DNA of 64,000 bases from Protula sp. h YS-2021 (taxonomy: Eukaryota > Annelida > Polychaeta > Sabellida > Serpulidae): NCBI GenBank assembly GCA_949752745.1, contig OX457033.1, forward strand, positions 13,322,448 through 13,386,447, in the 5' to 3' direction. Below, one piece after another: positions 40,725 through 54,069 of this stretch. Under the pieces are notes generated by a model. That model searched no databases. It was not told where the DNA came from and saw only the letters and a program-made list of their open reading frames with translations. Made by a program: the position numbers and the translations under genes. Position 1 is the first letter of the stretch; the number at the start of each line of letters is the position of its first letter.

Positions 40725-43185
40725 TCGGTTGTATATGTGAGATAAGGATACTTCCACAAAACTATCTCGACCAAGCCAAGCAGGTACGTCAGTGCCATTA
40801 GGAGCTTGACACTTCCGTTTACAAGCAGCAGAAGCTTTACCATGACAAAAATATACACAGGGGAGACCTAGCAGGGCTGCTCGCAAGGATCAGTGTGCAT
40901 CTGATCACACTGCATCTGTGTGATCGTTTTCAGGGTGTGACAAGGAGAAACCCAACAAGATAGCTGGATAATTGCAAAACTAGCCTTTATCCTCCTCCGT
41001 AAAATTGGAATCTGAGCGCCTCGACGTCACATCTGAATAGTGTTGAATGTCCGAAGATATCACAAGAAAATGCGTTAGGCGAGCAATCACAATCAAGGGA
41101 GGTCCTTGGAAATGCGTAGCTGGCGACCTGTCAGTTAAGTGACGATTTCACGTTCCAGCTGTACCGCACAGATACAGCTACACATATACAGACGCATCGG
41201 CGTAAGTTATCCCTTGGTTTGATGCTGGTGGCATAATGGGTTGGGACGCCAAACGATTAGGATGGCGCTAATCATAACTTATTTTCGATAAAAACTGTGG
41301 TAATCAAATAGCTCGCTCACACCATACTGAATGAGACTGTATAACATCAAACTTTTGTGAATGGTAAAAATATTACCACTGTTTTATTTCAGTTGGATCT
41401 TTGTTGAGCTGTAAAAATGGGTTTTTATAAGTCTACTTTATTTGAAAGAAATTTTTCAGAAAGAAGTTTCTCTATTGAAATTTTCAAAAGAATTAATTAT
41501 ATAAATAACAAATAAACCTCCTTCTTTTCAACTTTCTTTTATCTTTCACTGTATTAAAGTTGCTGAAAAGTGTAGGAGATTATATTTAATGTGTATCCAT
41601 TCCGCCTATCTTCTGTCTGAAGTTTTTCGTTTCTGATTTACTTTTTAGTTTATACTTTTATTTATTATTTTTTACCAGAAATTTCGAAACTTTCCCTTTT
41701 TTCTTGTTTTTTTTGTCATTTATTCGTCACAGAGGATCTACTGTTGACCAGTCGGCGTCTTATGACGTCACATTTTCAACGTTAAATATCTCGAAGACGG
41801 TTTGATACACAGCTTTAGAACGAAATACCTCATGACACTTTTTAACTTATTTTTTTACCTCTGACATCACAATAACGCCATCTTTCATTTTTTATATGTG
41901 AACGATTGATTTAATTGTTAATTTCAACTATGAATGGTTTGAAGAATAAAACTGATAAATATAATTTTAAATATAATTTTAAAGATCCTAGAACCCTCAA
42001 ACACCCTGATCTCTCCCCCTTAATCAAACTCATCACCACACAGCGCCACACATCGAACGGTGCAATCTGAATTATATTCACCTGTTACTGTTATAAAGTG
42101 TTAGCATTAGTGTTGACAAATGTGTAATTACATACAGACCTTGTCGTTCGATTTTCGCCAAAATCCCACTCGCATCCTCAGGGCAAACAATATGCTTTTA
42201 AATATTATAAATTTTTCCACTCAAGATTTTTCTTAAGATAAATAAGGAGTAGTTCGAAAAACTGAAAAATTCGCCATGGGAGGCTATGTCGTACAAACTT
42301 CACAAACACTTACATCTGCTCAAGGATGGTTTCTAAAAAGACCAATACTTACATATTCCGTCTCTGCGATGAGTATTCCTGACGTAACAATTTACGACCG
42401 TTCTCTACAAAGTTCTCTACTAACGCTCTGCCAACAAATCTATTACATGCGTCAATTGTTCACATGGGCAAAATAAAATGCTTTGGAATTTTCTAAATAA
42501 TTTCGAAACTCAAAGACAACAGCCAATCATTCTGAATTTTCGGAATGACAGCATTTGCCTAACTATAAAAATTTCGTATGTTATGTTGGTTAAATACAAG
42601 AGCACGAACACAATGAGAAGGCCATAGATTTTCTCTCTAAACAATGTTCATTTAGGCTCCACAGGGTATTTCAAAAACTCGGCTAACTGATAAAATTATG
42701 GATTTTTTAAAAGAAACCATTACGAAAATTTACGTTGGTGTTCCTAACTGAGCAACACGCGTGGAAACATGCAAGTTAAATAAAATCCTTGATATTTTAA
42801 ACGTTTCAATAATTGTCGCCTGAGCGGCGGGTCCACTGGGTACATCCATCCAATACTCACATCGATTCTTTTATCGGCAATATAGATTTTTCCGATAAGA
42901 GATAGGAGTTCTCATTTAGTGCATGGCGCCCTGTCTTACCAACTATTCAGCTCGTTTCTTATTTCAACTAAACATTCGCCTGAAATACGAACTTTCATTT
43001 TAATGGAATTAATTAAAACACCCAGGAATGCAATAACTTGGGTTGAGTAAACTGTTTTCTCTTTGCTGGTGGGATAAGAAAATTACACGTATCTATATCA
43101 GATTGCAGGTTATCAAAGCACTCATTCGAAGTTAGCTTACCGGCAGTAAGGTAGGCATCAAGGTAACTCTCAACATTTCTGACAC
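40725..43185. other. Non-coding stretch
   Basis: No supported gene. Short ORFs only. Confidence 0.45.
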
Positions 43186-43187
43186 TT

Positions 43188-43672
43188 CTAAAGTGCACAG
43201 CCAGTTTCATAGATTTTGCAAATTCTGAAAATAATTTTGCTGAGCTTCTTAAACCAAAAATCAAGACTGTTGTTACTAAATAATATATTTCTCCTAATTC
43301 TCTTGCCAAGTTCAGCGCAAAAACAGAGAAACTTTTCGCGGTGGCTAACAATTGGCGGTAGACCTAGGCGTGTGCGTGGGATGTATGCTCCTACTATCTG
43401 AGCAAGGATCACGTTGTTTAGGCTTTGCTCCTTTTGCAGCATCAATAAAAAGCGCCAAAGGTCAGGGGATGAGCAGTCATCATCTTGCAATGCCACCCTT
43501 CGACTTGGTTGTTGGTGCGAGGTAGGTCTTCTGCAGCTCTGTCAGAGACGTTCCATGTCGAAATGGCGAACTTGGGATCAGCTCTTGCTCGGCTCCTAGG
43601 GCGAAGTCGGCCAGTATGGGTGTCCTCGAAATCATCAACGTTCGGGTTCAGTTCAGCGACTGCCTCAGCCAA
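43188..43672 (-). pseudogene. MULE-type transposase C-terminal remnant, frameshifted
   Basis: The upstream frame (43672 to 43442) reads Phe-Glu-Asp-Thr...Arg-x-Arg, Trp-Asn-Val, then Leu-Pro-Arg-Thr-Asn-Asn-x-Val-Glu-Gly-Trp-His. The next frame (from about 43475) continues Leu-Trp-Arg-Phe-Leu-x-x-Leu-Gln-Lys-Glu-Gln and a short Gln-x-Val-Gly segment. This series is characteristic of the region after the catalytic core in MULE transposases widespread in invertebrates, often with FLYWCH domains. The frame changes at a CCCC tract near 43467, consistent with one inserted base. The catalytic part is absent, so this is a dead fragment. Confidence 0.6.
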
Positions 43673-43679
43673 TAAATAT

Positions 43680-44680
43680 CAATCACATGGAAGTTCTCTA
43701 TTAATAAGAACATAAAAGAAACATCATATCACGTGAAAGAAGTTCCAAAATTATCCATTGATGATAGCACAAGTCAAACATAAAAGAATTCCCAAAAACG
43801 CCTTTTATAGATACCGCCAAAAATCCCACCGCCAAAAGTCCAATATCGCCAAAACTCCTAGTGCTGAAAGTTCACCGCGAAAAGTCCCACCACCAAATGC
43901 TGCAGCATTTTCCCTTCACTGACAATCCCTTCACTGACAACACGAGGAGTAAGATAGCCCGCTACAGCGGTGAGTAGTGTAGGAAAGGACTGGGGCAGGG
44001 GATTGGAGAAACCCACTGTAGAATATAAATGAAGTAGGCAGGGTGCAAAGCAACTGGTCTTAGAGACCACGAAAATTATTGCAGCTGCGAAGATGTGTAT
44101 CATCGTCACAAACCTTAGTTATTTCTTCTTTAAAAATGATCATAAACTGTAAAATATCTTAAGCACAAATAAGCAATTGAAATTTGAGAAAAAAGCGTAT
44201 CTGGTTAATAGTTTGAGAAACGATTTTTTAAGACTCTTTGACATGAGAAAATAACTAATTAATTCAATCGAAACACGCAACTAAATGTCTAAAATATAAA
44301 TTTTGCCTGGACTCTGGTCCCAGAAGTCAGTGTCGAGGAAGTGTAATTGAATTTGAATGCAATAACCATCCCAATACCACCCCAGGCTGCTTTCGCATTG
44401 CACAAATTTGAGAAGGCGGTACTTAGGTGCGTCTTTCACCATTCAGCACCAGCTTCTGGGTTTATAAAAACACAATAACAAGGGGAATAATTAAAACTGG
44501 GGCCAAGTCCAAAATACAGGGTGCCATCAAACAATATGTATTTACATTATGCATTAATTTCAAGATTTCAAAAGTCCAATTCAAGCAATATGAGAAATGA
44601 TTTTTAACCATTTCGGAAGCTAAACGTCATTCCCAGAGAAAAAGTATGGTATGGGATTCCAGTGAAAGATTCACCCACCA
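43680..44680. other. Non-coding stretch
   Basis: No supported gene. Repeated CGCCAAAA(A/G)TCC motifs occur at about 43800-43895. Confidence 0.45.
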
Positions 44681-44683
44681 TCT

Positions 44684-44790
44684 CGGTGTAACAGGCTAGC
44701 TACCCCCCCCCCTCCCTGCTCCTGTACAGCTTCCCCCCCCGGGGGGGGTTAGCTAGACTAGGCTAGGGATATTTTGCCCCTCCCTACAAA
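44684..44790. repeat. CGGTGTAACA-type element end
   Basis: Reads CGGTGTAACAGGCTAGCTAC, then a C run, CTGTACAGCTTCCCC, a G run, TTAGCTAGACTAGGCTA and GGATATTTTGCCCC. The same ordered series forms both ends of the element at 47370-48078. A degraded inverted relative lies at about 47045-47154, so 44684-47154 could be one larger element interrupted by the tRNA-like sequence and tandem array. Confidence 0.6.
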
Positions 44791-44794
44791 ACTC

Positions 44795-45430
44795 AACGAA
44801 TGCCACAAAAACTTAACTTCAAAACTCTTTTATTTGATAAATGCTCAATTTTTAACAATAATAATCAATATGTGCAGTTTACAAAATGCAATTGCCAATT
44901 CCCACAAGGGTTAAAGGTCATAAACGGGAGTGTAGCGATGGTGAATGTTCGCAATGTAAATCATCCGAATGGATTTTCTCAGCCTCACCAGTGGGTTTAA
45001 TGCTCTTAGTTCAGCAGCATAGCTCAGCCACTTGTAGATTGGGTTGCCGACCAAAAAGTGTCGTTTGCTAAACTTTCGATTCCATTTTGAATTATGAATT
45101 TCAAGATGAAATACTAACCTATTTATACTCGCCTGTGAGGAGCAACATCTAACCTCAGAGTACTTTTTTACCGCAAAATAAATTTTCCTGAGATTCTTAG
45201 CTGTGTTATTTATTTATTTAGAAAGTGATAGCAAGTGGTGAAAAAGTTTCAATCTATGCTAAAAGTCAGGACTAAATCTTATACCGCAACTTATAATTAC
45301 CCGGGACTTCTTATCTCGCTGTTTAAATCTCCTGTTGCAGTGCATAAATAACAAGTATACCAGTGAACTGGTTAAGTCCTCCGCCGCACCTCCGTTTTTG
45401 AAATAAAACAGTTCGAGTGACCTTTGCACT
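44795..45430. other. Non-coding stretch
   Basis: No supported gene. Confidence 0.4.
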
Positions 45431-45431
45431 T

Positions 45432-45500
45432 GGCCGGTTTAGCTCAGTTGGTATGATGCTCGCTCGACAAGCGATAGGTGAGGAGTTCAAAAACAGGTTG
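45432..45500 (+). repeat. tRNA-like sequence (SINE head or tRNA pseudogene)
   Basis: Contains a good RNA polymerase III A box (TAGCTCAGTTGG) and a degenerate B box (GAGTTCAAAAAC in place of GGTTCGAATC). The anticodon stem CGCT/AGCG is partly preserved. The acceptor stem is not convincing, so it is not a functional tRNA. It is followed within 40 bases by the tandem array below. Confidence 0.6.
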
Positions 45501-45539
45501 TGGGCTTATGATTCTTAAGAAGTCGAAATTACACAGTTT

Positions 45540-46770
<1,231 letters not shown>

Positions 46771-47044
46771 ACAGACAGACGGACTGACGGACTGACGGAT
46801 GGACGCGCGGTGGCGGGGGACTATAAATTAAAACAAAAGAGGTGTGGATTCGCTATATTTCAATACAGCGGTGATGTGATTGCCATTGGTAAATGCGACG
46901 GAGATTAAACAATCAGGTTAACATTGCTAATTTTGGTTATCACAGAGTGGGATATTACAAGGAGGATAAAGACGGTTTGCAATTGTGGCTTTGATTCAGC
47001 AGCAGGAAGAAAGAGAAATGGAGGAAAATAGGAGAAAGCTAGAA

Positions 47045-47154
47045 TGGCTGAAGAGGGTAAGCTAGCCTTGGTTGGTGGGGGGGGGGGGGGCTGAACAGGG
47101 GCAAAAATACCAAATGGGGAAGCGGTACAGAGGCAAGATATACCGTAACACCGG
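47045..47154. repeat. Degraded inverted end of the CCGGTGTAACA family
   Basis: The reverse complement reads CCGGTGTTACGGTATATCTT, GCC, CTGTACCGCTTCCCC, TTTTTGCCCC and TGTTCAGCC plus a C run, the series of the family. It may be the partner end of 44684. Confidence 0.5.
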
Positions 47155-47369
47155 TTTTGAGGGAAGGATTCCGATGCTATCCCGAATATTTGTTCAGATA
47201 TGGTGGAATCCCGAAAGGGTCACAAGTACAAATGCCGAAATTCTAACAGAATCCTATTGGTATATACTTATTCCATTAAGCATTTTGTCAGCAGTTTGTC
47301 CTGTTGTAATGATTTTAAATTGTCCCCCTCTCAGGCTACCCCGAGTAACTTGAATTGGATTTCTTATTA

Positions 47370-48078
47370 CCGGTGTAACAGTATATCTTGCCCCCTGTAT
47401 AGCTCCCCCCCCCCCCCTGGGGGGAAGCTAGACTAGGCTATCTTGCCCCCCACCTCTGGGATATTCTGCCCCCTGTTCAGCTTCCTCCATCTGGGATATT
47501 TTGCCCCCCCCCCCCTAAAATAAAAGTTTTTTTAGTTGTATTTTACATAAAGGGTAATCTGTCTGTATCCTCGCTCTTTATTCACAGTTATAGGGGGATT
47601 TAGAGTGGACTGCAATAAAGCCACATCTCTTTTTATAATCCATTTTGATTGATCAATTGTATTCGACAATAATGCATAACAGTACAAACAATCTCAGCAT
47701 TTCATTTATTTATTTTGATTGTAAATTAATCACTTGATCAGTAGAGGAAATATTGAAAAGAAGTAGTGAATGAAAATAAATAAAAATAAATGAAAATAAA
47801 TCGGCATTGACCTGGTTGGACCAAAAGCGCTTTGAGCTGCAGTGAATTGTGTAAATGACTGTTGTTGAATTACGCAAAAACTTGACAATTTTCAAGCACA
47901 GAAGAAATTGAACTGTAAAGAGATCATTTACCATTAAATATTGCAGTTAAGTATTTGTTTCATTTATTCGGTTTTTATGGAGGGGCAAAATATCCTAGAG
48001 GGGGGAAGATAGCCTAGTATAGCTTCCCCCCGGGGGAAGCTGTACAGGGGGGGGGGGCAAGATAGCCTGTTACACCGG
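47370..48078. mobile_element. CCGGTGTAACA inverted-repeat element, 709 bp
   Basis: Left end CCGGTGTAACAGTATATCTT and right end (complement) CCGGTGTAACAGGCTATCTT. Each arm of about 100-150 bp holds C-run/G-run hairpins with AGCTTCCCC and CTAGACTAGGCTATCTT. The interior of about 450 bp is AT-rich with no ORF. It is a non-autonomous DNA element; no clear target duplication was seen. Confidence 0.75.
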
Positions 48079-48109
48079 GGTGATTCAAATTCGATTGATT
48101 ATTACGGAC

Positions 48110-48739
48110 GGGGGTAATCTGAAATCGAATTTGTATTATTCCCTGTTTTTAGATTACCCCATATCAAAAGCTGTTAACATGCAGAAAAAATAATCTTTTG
48201 TATTTGTACATTTATCCACGTACAAATTAACTAAAATAAAATTCATTTCATCAACTCTTCAACGACAGCCAAACTGGAAGACCTCTTCAACACTGGTTTT
48301 GCACAATCGTTACAACTATCTGACTGATATTCTACAAAGAAGTTGGCTCAGTTGCTCACTCAAAGTCAAAAGGCTTTTCTATCAGTATCTATCAATGTCT
48401 TTCACTGTCTGGTAATGGCACAGTTGCTCTGTGTAGGTTAATCCCCAGCTCAAAGCTGCTAATCCCAATGTCGGGACGATGTTTTGAGTAGGTTTTCTGC
48501 ATGTGTATGAATAGGAGGTTGATTTTGGTTGTTACATGCAGTTTCAGTAACTAAACAAAATATTTCATTTCAGTTTATCTGTGTGTAAGTAAATGTAAAA
48601 ATATATAAGATTATTGTTTTTCTGCATGTTAACAGCTTTTGACATGGGGGTAACTTAGAATCAGAGGGGGTAATACAAATTCAAATTTAAGTTACCGGGG
48701 GGGGGGGGGGTAATAGAAATACAGGGGTAATCTGAAATC
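48110..48739. mobile_element. Inverted-repeat element with GGGGTAAT motifs
   Basis: The arm AGATTACCCCATATCAAAAG plus CTGTTAACATGCAGAAAAA (48151-48200) is inverted at about 48605-48655. Both ends also carry GGGGTAATCTGAAATC in direct orientation (48111 and 48725), and further GGGGTAAT copies. No ORF lies between. Confidence 0.6.
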
Positions 48740-48744
48740 TTTAC

Positions 48745-49165
48745 ACAGAGATCTCGAACTTTTTCTCTGGTGTTTGTCCAAGACCAAAAATGTTTTTTGT
48801 TGTGAATTTTCAAACTAAAGATCTTATATGTATGTGTTCAGAAAGGTTTGTCAGAACCGATTTCTAATTTTTTACACGTTTTGTTAAATATGTATGTGCT
48901 CTTGGCCAAAGCTAGTTACTGATGCACAACACTGCAGTTTGCGTAATTGGGTTTTTTTTTTGGTTTTGGCATTATCACTACATTTAAATCTCGGGATTCT
49001 GGGACATTAAGTGGTAAAAGAATTACTTTTCACATAAAATGATCAAGTGTAAAATTTATTAATTTTAACCATTTGAAGTGCGACTACTAGTAATCTGCTA
49101 CTGTAGCCTCATGGACGCTGTGTTAAAATTTATGTATTGAAACAAGTCGTAAATACATTAGAGGC
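48745..49165. other. Non-coding stretch
   Basis: No supported gene. Confidence 0.4.
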
Positions 49166-49169
49166 CTGG

Positions 49170-49845
49170 TATAAGAACACTCCGCAAATGAGATCATCTC
49201 ACAAATAGCACAATTCTGCAAATGAGATCACCTCACAAATATGACCAGCTCACAAATAAGACCACTCTGCAAATAAGATCACTTCACAAATGGGACCACC
49301 CCGCAAATGACAAGACCTCACAAATAGAACCACTCTGCAAATGACACGATCTCACAAAAAGGACAATCCTGTAAACGAGACCACCTCAAAAATAAGACCA
49401 CTCTGCAAATGAGATCACGTCACAAATGGGACCACCCCACAAATGACAAGACCTCACAAATAGAACCACTCTGCAAATGACACAATCTCACAAATAGGAC
49501 AATTCTGTAAATGAGACCACCTCACAAATAAGACCACTCTGCAAATGAGATCACTTCACCAATAGGACCACCCCGCAAATAAAACCACCTCACAAATAGG
49601 ATCATCTTTTAAATGAGACCACCTCACAAATAGGAATAACCCGCAAATCAGACTACCTCACAAATAGGACCATCTTGTAAATGAGACCACCTCACAAATA
49701 GCACCACCCGCAAATGAGATCACTCATAAATAAGACCACCGAGAAATGAGATGGTCTAACAAATAGGAACACTTTTCAGTAGTCATTTTCTAGGTGCTGT
49801 CCATAGTAACGAACCCCACAAATAAGACCACCCTAAAATATGACC
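49170..49845. repeat. Minisatellite, 21-22 bp unit
   Basis: Around thirty units alternate CACAAATAGGACCACCC and GCAAATGAGACCACCT, i.e. a 40-44-base higher-order unit, strongly diverged towards the right edge. Confidence 0.9.
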
Positions 49846-49849
49846 CCTT

Positions 49850-51030
49850 CAGTTCAGTCTCACCGGTGGTTCTATTTCCCGAGGTTTCCCACATTTTATT
49901 GATTGATATAGCACAGCAAATGCTAGTCTTAAGATACGTTGTTCTAGCTCAGAGTCGGAGCATAATAATAACTTAATTTCTTTCAAGATTCAAATCGAGT
50001 AGTTTTGGCGAAAATTGTGTTGGATTGTTCAATCAAAATCACACATGCTCTTTTATATTTGTTTATTTTAGTATTACTGGCAAACATTATGTTGGTTTGT
50101 TGAATCAAAATGACACATGCTTGTTTTTATGTTTATTATATAAATGCTAATATACCCAAAATACCCATGCAATGTTATCGAAACCATTTTATTCCGTTAT
50201 TTGTTTTTCAATTTGGTTTGTTTATTAAAAAAGACTGGGTCAGCTCACCGTATTTTTGCTGACATCTCTATGAAAAGAATGTTGAAAAATCTGCTGCAAG
50301 GGACCTAATGTGCTTGATTGGCACCGTATTGTGATTGGTCCAATAAAGCCCAATGTTAAGCCAATGGGACAGAACGGCCTCACTTTGCCAAAATGAGTAC
50401 CATGACCCTTGCTCAAGACAACTTCTGTTATTGCTCCCTTCGCGAAAAAGAAATAAAATGATGCCAGATTTCATGTTGTTGCAAAAACATAAAGTGTATT
50501 CGAAAACGGCTTTTCTCTTGTCTCTAATTTCTTGTTTATGAATAGTATAAATGCCGTTTACCAGGATGCTTTGTGAATTAATAAAGACACCGAAATTGAT
50601 AGGTTATTATTATTATTAATATTATATTAATATTAATATTATTATTTGGCGACTGTTGACTTTGACACCTGGATTAAAAAATACTATAAAACAAACTGGG
50701 TGTTACTTTGCGGTATTCGATATGTGAAAAGGCTGGATATAGATATGTACCTAATGCTAGCTAACTGAAAATTTTTATTATCGTTAATGTTTTTTTTTTT
50801 TGTAAAACACCAGATAACCAAAATGTTGGTTCGAGAAAACAAAATGTTTAAAAACAAAATCAAATGACACAGTAAAATAAAAAAAAAGAAGAAAAATCGA
50901 ATAGAAAGGATATTTTTAAATTGAATATGATAGAAAGGAAATAAGAGAAATAAGACAGAAATAAAACTTTAGATTTATTTCTTCGTCAGTAAAAGTGGTG
51001 AAGTCTGTACACGAAAGCAATTAGGTAGTT
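49850..51030. other. Intergenic sequence upstream of the GFI1-like gene
   Basis: AT-rich, with TTATTA/TAATATT microsatellite at about 50605-50648. No TATA box in a convincing position before 51034; no other gene. Confidence 0.5.
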
Positions 51031-51033
51031 AAC

Positions 51034-52809
51034 ATGGCCTCGTTATGGAACCCTGCTTTTGACACAAAAGTCCTGCCATTCCAAACAGCAGCGGCAAAGG
51101 CATTTGACGTGGATCAAATTTCGAATAAAAACCATTTCTCTGGAGTAATGACAGGCACCATAGATGGCTCAACACACCAGGGTGGTGAGCATCCTGGGGA
51201 AGGTTCAACTGTTCTGAAACCGACACGCGTGTCCTCAATTAAGGGGAACCCGTATGCGGGGGATTACGCGAAGCATGGGATAGTAAGAGCATCGCCACGT
51301 AGTGGAACAGACACAACCGGGGGTATAACAAAGCTCGATGCTGGACATCGCGGTTCGGCCACCTCCGGGGAAAAGTCCCTAACCACGACCAGCCCAATCG
51401 ATACAAGTAGCGGAAGTGGAATTTTTGAATTTAAGACGCTTCCATTTACTGAACTTTCTGAGCCATCCTATCTGACGCGTTGTTCATTTGACTTCAAACC
51501 GGAAAACGTTTGGTCTTCAAATCGCTACGCAGAAGGCACAGCGCCAGCTGCGGGTTCGAGGGAAAATCGGGCTTGTGACTGTCGTTTCAATCTGCCATTT
51601 GGTTCCTTCTCACATACGGTTAAGCTTAACAGTTGTGAGCTTTGCAGAAGTACGTACTTCCTCCCACATGGATTAGTACATTCCGCAGGAAGTCATAACG
51701 ATGTTAGCAATTACAATGGGCGTACGCCACGCTACTCATTTCCGCTCCTTCAAAGTTACATGCGGTCTTACAATGACAGCCGCACTCATGATGCACCCAG
51801 TCATGATTGCTCAGAACTGTGCCCTCTCGGCTACCGCAGCCAGTACAGCGGCGTGCGGTCACAGGAAAAGGAATATCGCTGCCCTCAGTGCGCGAAATCG
51901 TTCAAGCGCTCCAGCACCCTCTCCACGCACCTACTTATTCATAGCGACACGCGGCCCTTCGCCTGCGAATATTGTTCTAAGCGATTCCATCAAAAATCGG
52001 ACATGAAGAAACATACATACATACACACAGGTGAGATGCTTTTTGTGTGTTTTGCCGACGGGGAGGAGGGAGGTGGGGGCTACTCACGTTCCAACTGGTT
52101 ACCATGTGAAAAACCAACCCTAAATACGGAGTGCTAATTTTTAAACAATACCCCCTTTTAACAAAATGCGGAGACCCCACCCCGAAATGCTGAGTGAAAA
52201 TTGCCTCGACGTCTTTAACATCAACTTATTTCGATTTCCATAATCAATGAAAACTCGACGTTGATCCAACATCAGGTTTCTCTATTGATGGAAGATAAGT
52301 CCAGATGTTCCTTTGAAAATATACCTGATTCATAAAACAAATAAAATCTCATAACAACGAAAAGAATTGAATATTCTTTACTGTTACTACTTTGTTTAGT
52401 TACCACCTGCAAAGTATATCTCCCATACATTCAACCCATACTTTCAAACTTTTTTATTTCTCTCAGAAGTGAAAAAGTGAACTTTTATAGAAAAGTCGGT
52501 GCAAGCGAAAATACATCTCAGCCGCATTCAGACGTGATTCTGTGGCATTTGTTTTCAGGGGAGAAGCCATACACCTGTCGGGTATGCGGGAAGTCGTTCA
52601 GCCAATCATCAAACCTCATTACCCACAGTCGGAAACATTCGGGATTTAAGCCTTTCGTTTGTGAGATATGTCCCCGCGCTTTCCAGAGAAAGGTAGATTT
52701 GAGAAGACATGTGGAATCGCACCAAATATACACAGGAGATTCATCGGGCAAGTCTCATTTGGAACAGTTTTTGCCTTTTATACGCTGCCCAACAGACTTT
52801 TTTCGTTGA
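51034..52809 (+). CDS. gfi1: GFI1/Senseless-type zinc-finger transcription factor, two exons
   Basis: Host gene for a sequence-specific DNA-binding repressor/activator of the GFI1/Senseless family, which acts in sensory neuron and blood cell specification in animals. Exon 1 is 51034-52030 and exon 2 is 52559-52809 (415 residues). The donor is CACAG/GTGAGA and the acceptor TTTTCAG/GG; the phase-1 junction recreates the His-Thr-Gly-Glu-Lys-Pro linker exactly. Four C2H2 fingers lie at residues 283-303, 311-331, 339-359 and 367-387. Fingers 1-4 carry the family signatures [28 protein letters not shown] and Gln-Arg-Lys-Val-Asp-Leu-Arg-Arg-His, corresponding to fingers 3-6 of vertebrate GFI1. The N-terminal 280 residues are Ser/Thr-rich and lack a SNAG-type start, so another upstream exon is possible. 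Confidence 0.93.
52031..52558 (+). other. Intron of the GFI1-like gene
   Basis: 528 bases between matching phase-1 splice sites. At 52200-52275 it contains GACGTC/GACGTTGATCC sequence related to the 29.3 and 33.8 kb ACGTCG elements, so a transposon fragment lies in the intron. Confidence 0.85.
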
Positions 52810-52888
52810 AACAAGCATTGTTTGAGATTAATAATTTCAATTATCGTTTCAATTACTGTTTCAATTACTGCAAATATTAGTGCACGTA

Positions 52889-52894
52889 AATAAA
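52889..52894 (+). promoter_or_regulatory. Possible poly(A) signal of the GFI1-like gene
   Basis: AATAAA about 80 bases after the stop codon, preceded by a TTTCAATTA repeat. Confidence 0.45.
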
Positions 52895-53085
52895 TATAAA
52901 TGAGTAAGACCAAAACATCTAAGTGGAAAAAAGAAAGAAACGAGTTAACCTGATAACCAATCAGACATGGATCGCAAATAATATTTATTCTGAAAAAAAA
53001 ATTACAAGGAACTCTGCAAATTCTGCATTTACGGCACTATCTTTAATCAGTTCCTTTGTCTGTACAATAGTAATACTTCATCCCA

Positions 53086-53526
53086 TGTACGAAAGACCGA
53101 TAGTGCCAGGTTTTCGTTGGTGTTATCACCATCGATGCTATCTCTGAACTTCGCTGATAGAACAGAAGTCTTAGAAGTTACAAAACTGGTTTCCTAATTT
53201 TTTTTACACGTGCGAAACTGCGCAGATGTTTTGATTTTCTCTAACAAACCAAACAAATTTACATTTGTTTGGAAAAAAATTTGTGGAAGAAACTAGAATG
53301 TCAGTTTACTAACCTGTGCACGTCGTAGATAAATCTAAAACATTGTTGGAGATAGCTGCAAAGTGTTTTATGAGACAACACTGACATTTCAGTGATATCC
53401 CCGACCCTAACACCGTCTTAGTAGACACAAAGTACGAAGACTTCTGTTCTGTCAATGACATTCAGAGATAGCGTCGTTGGTGATAACACCAACGAAAACA
53501 TGCCACTATCGGTCTTTCGTACATAT
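53086..53526. mobile_element. Inverted-repeat element, 441 bp (MITE-like)
   Basis: The left arm TGTACGAAAGACCGATAGTG, then TTTTCGTTGGTGTTATCACC, ATGCTATCTCTGAA and ACAGAACAGAAGTCTT (53086-53178), is inverted at 53428-53526. Arms of about 95 bp are roughly 85 percent similar by eye. The spacer of 250 bp has no ORF. Confidence 0.75.
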
Positions 53527-53529
53527 TGT

Positions 53530-53945
53530 AGAATGTTTTTGTTTTCGTTTTGCCTCACCCAGAAGGGACAAGTCCGTACGTACTCCAGGGTTGGAGGCAA
53601 AAATAACATCCTGCACATGTAGAATGACGTATTACTTTTATATGCATTATCAGGGATGTTTTGGGGTTAATTTGTTTACTTTATGACGCACTATTTACTC
53701 CCTGCCTACACTTAGTTGGGGCGACGCGGTTTACTGGCTCCGCCAATTGTGGTTGGTTTTCATCTGATCCTGTTAATGTTAATGCGTTTTAGAAATAACT
53801 GTATTCATTAGCAAGCTAATAAATGTGAAAACTTTTTCACATGTTTTGTCACTGACTGACCCAGTTTTTGCGTTCTTCTTTCAAGACGTACACAGAGGAA
53901 CAACTGAGGTTTGAAAAATATGCTTAAAATGAAGCTTTGTTTTCT
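53530..53945. other. Non-coding stretch
   Basis: No supported gene. Confidence 0.4.
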
Positions 53946-53948
53946 ATT

Positions 53949-54003
53949 CTTTTCTTCTTCTTCTTCTTCTTCTTCTTCTTCTTCTTCTTCTTCTTCTTCT
54001 TCT

Positions 54004-54038
<35 letters not shown>

Positions 54039-54064
54039 TTCTTCTTCTCCTTCTTCTTCTTCTT
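53949..54064. repeat. (TTC)n microsatellite
   Basis: About 38 TTC triplets with two interruptions (CCT). Confidence 0.97.
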
Positions 54065-54069
54065 TAATC

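Noticed and set aside
45432..45500. Functional tRNA gene
   Set aside because: The B box is degenerate and the acceptor stem does not pair convincingly.
51488..52006. Alternative-frame ORFs of 62 and 101 codons in GFI1 exon 1
   Set aside because: Overlapped by the zinc-finger coding frame.
52477..52558. Open sequence before GFI1 exon 2 as a separate gene start
   Set aside because: The frame upstream of 52559 is intronic; the splice junction restores the zinc-finger linker exactly.
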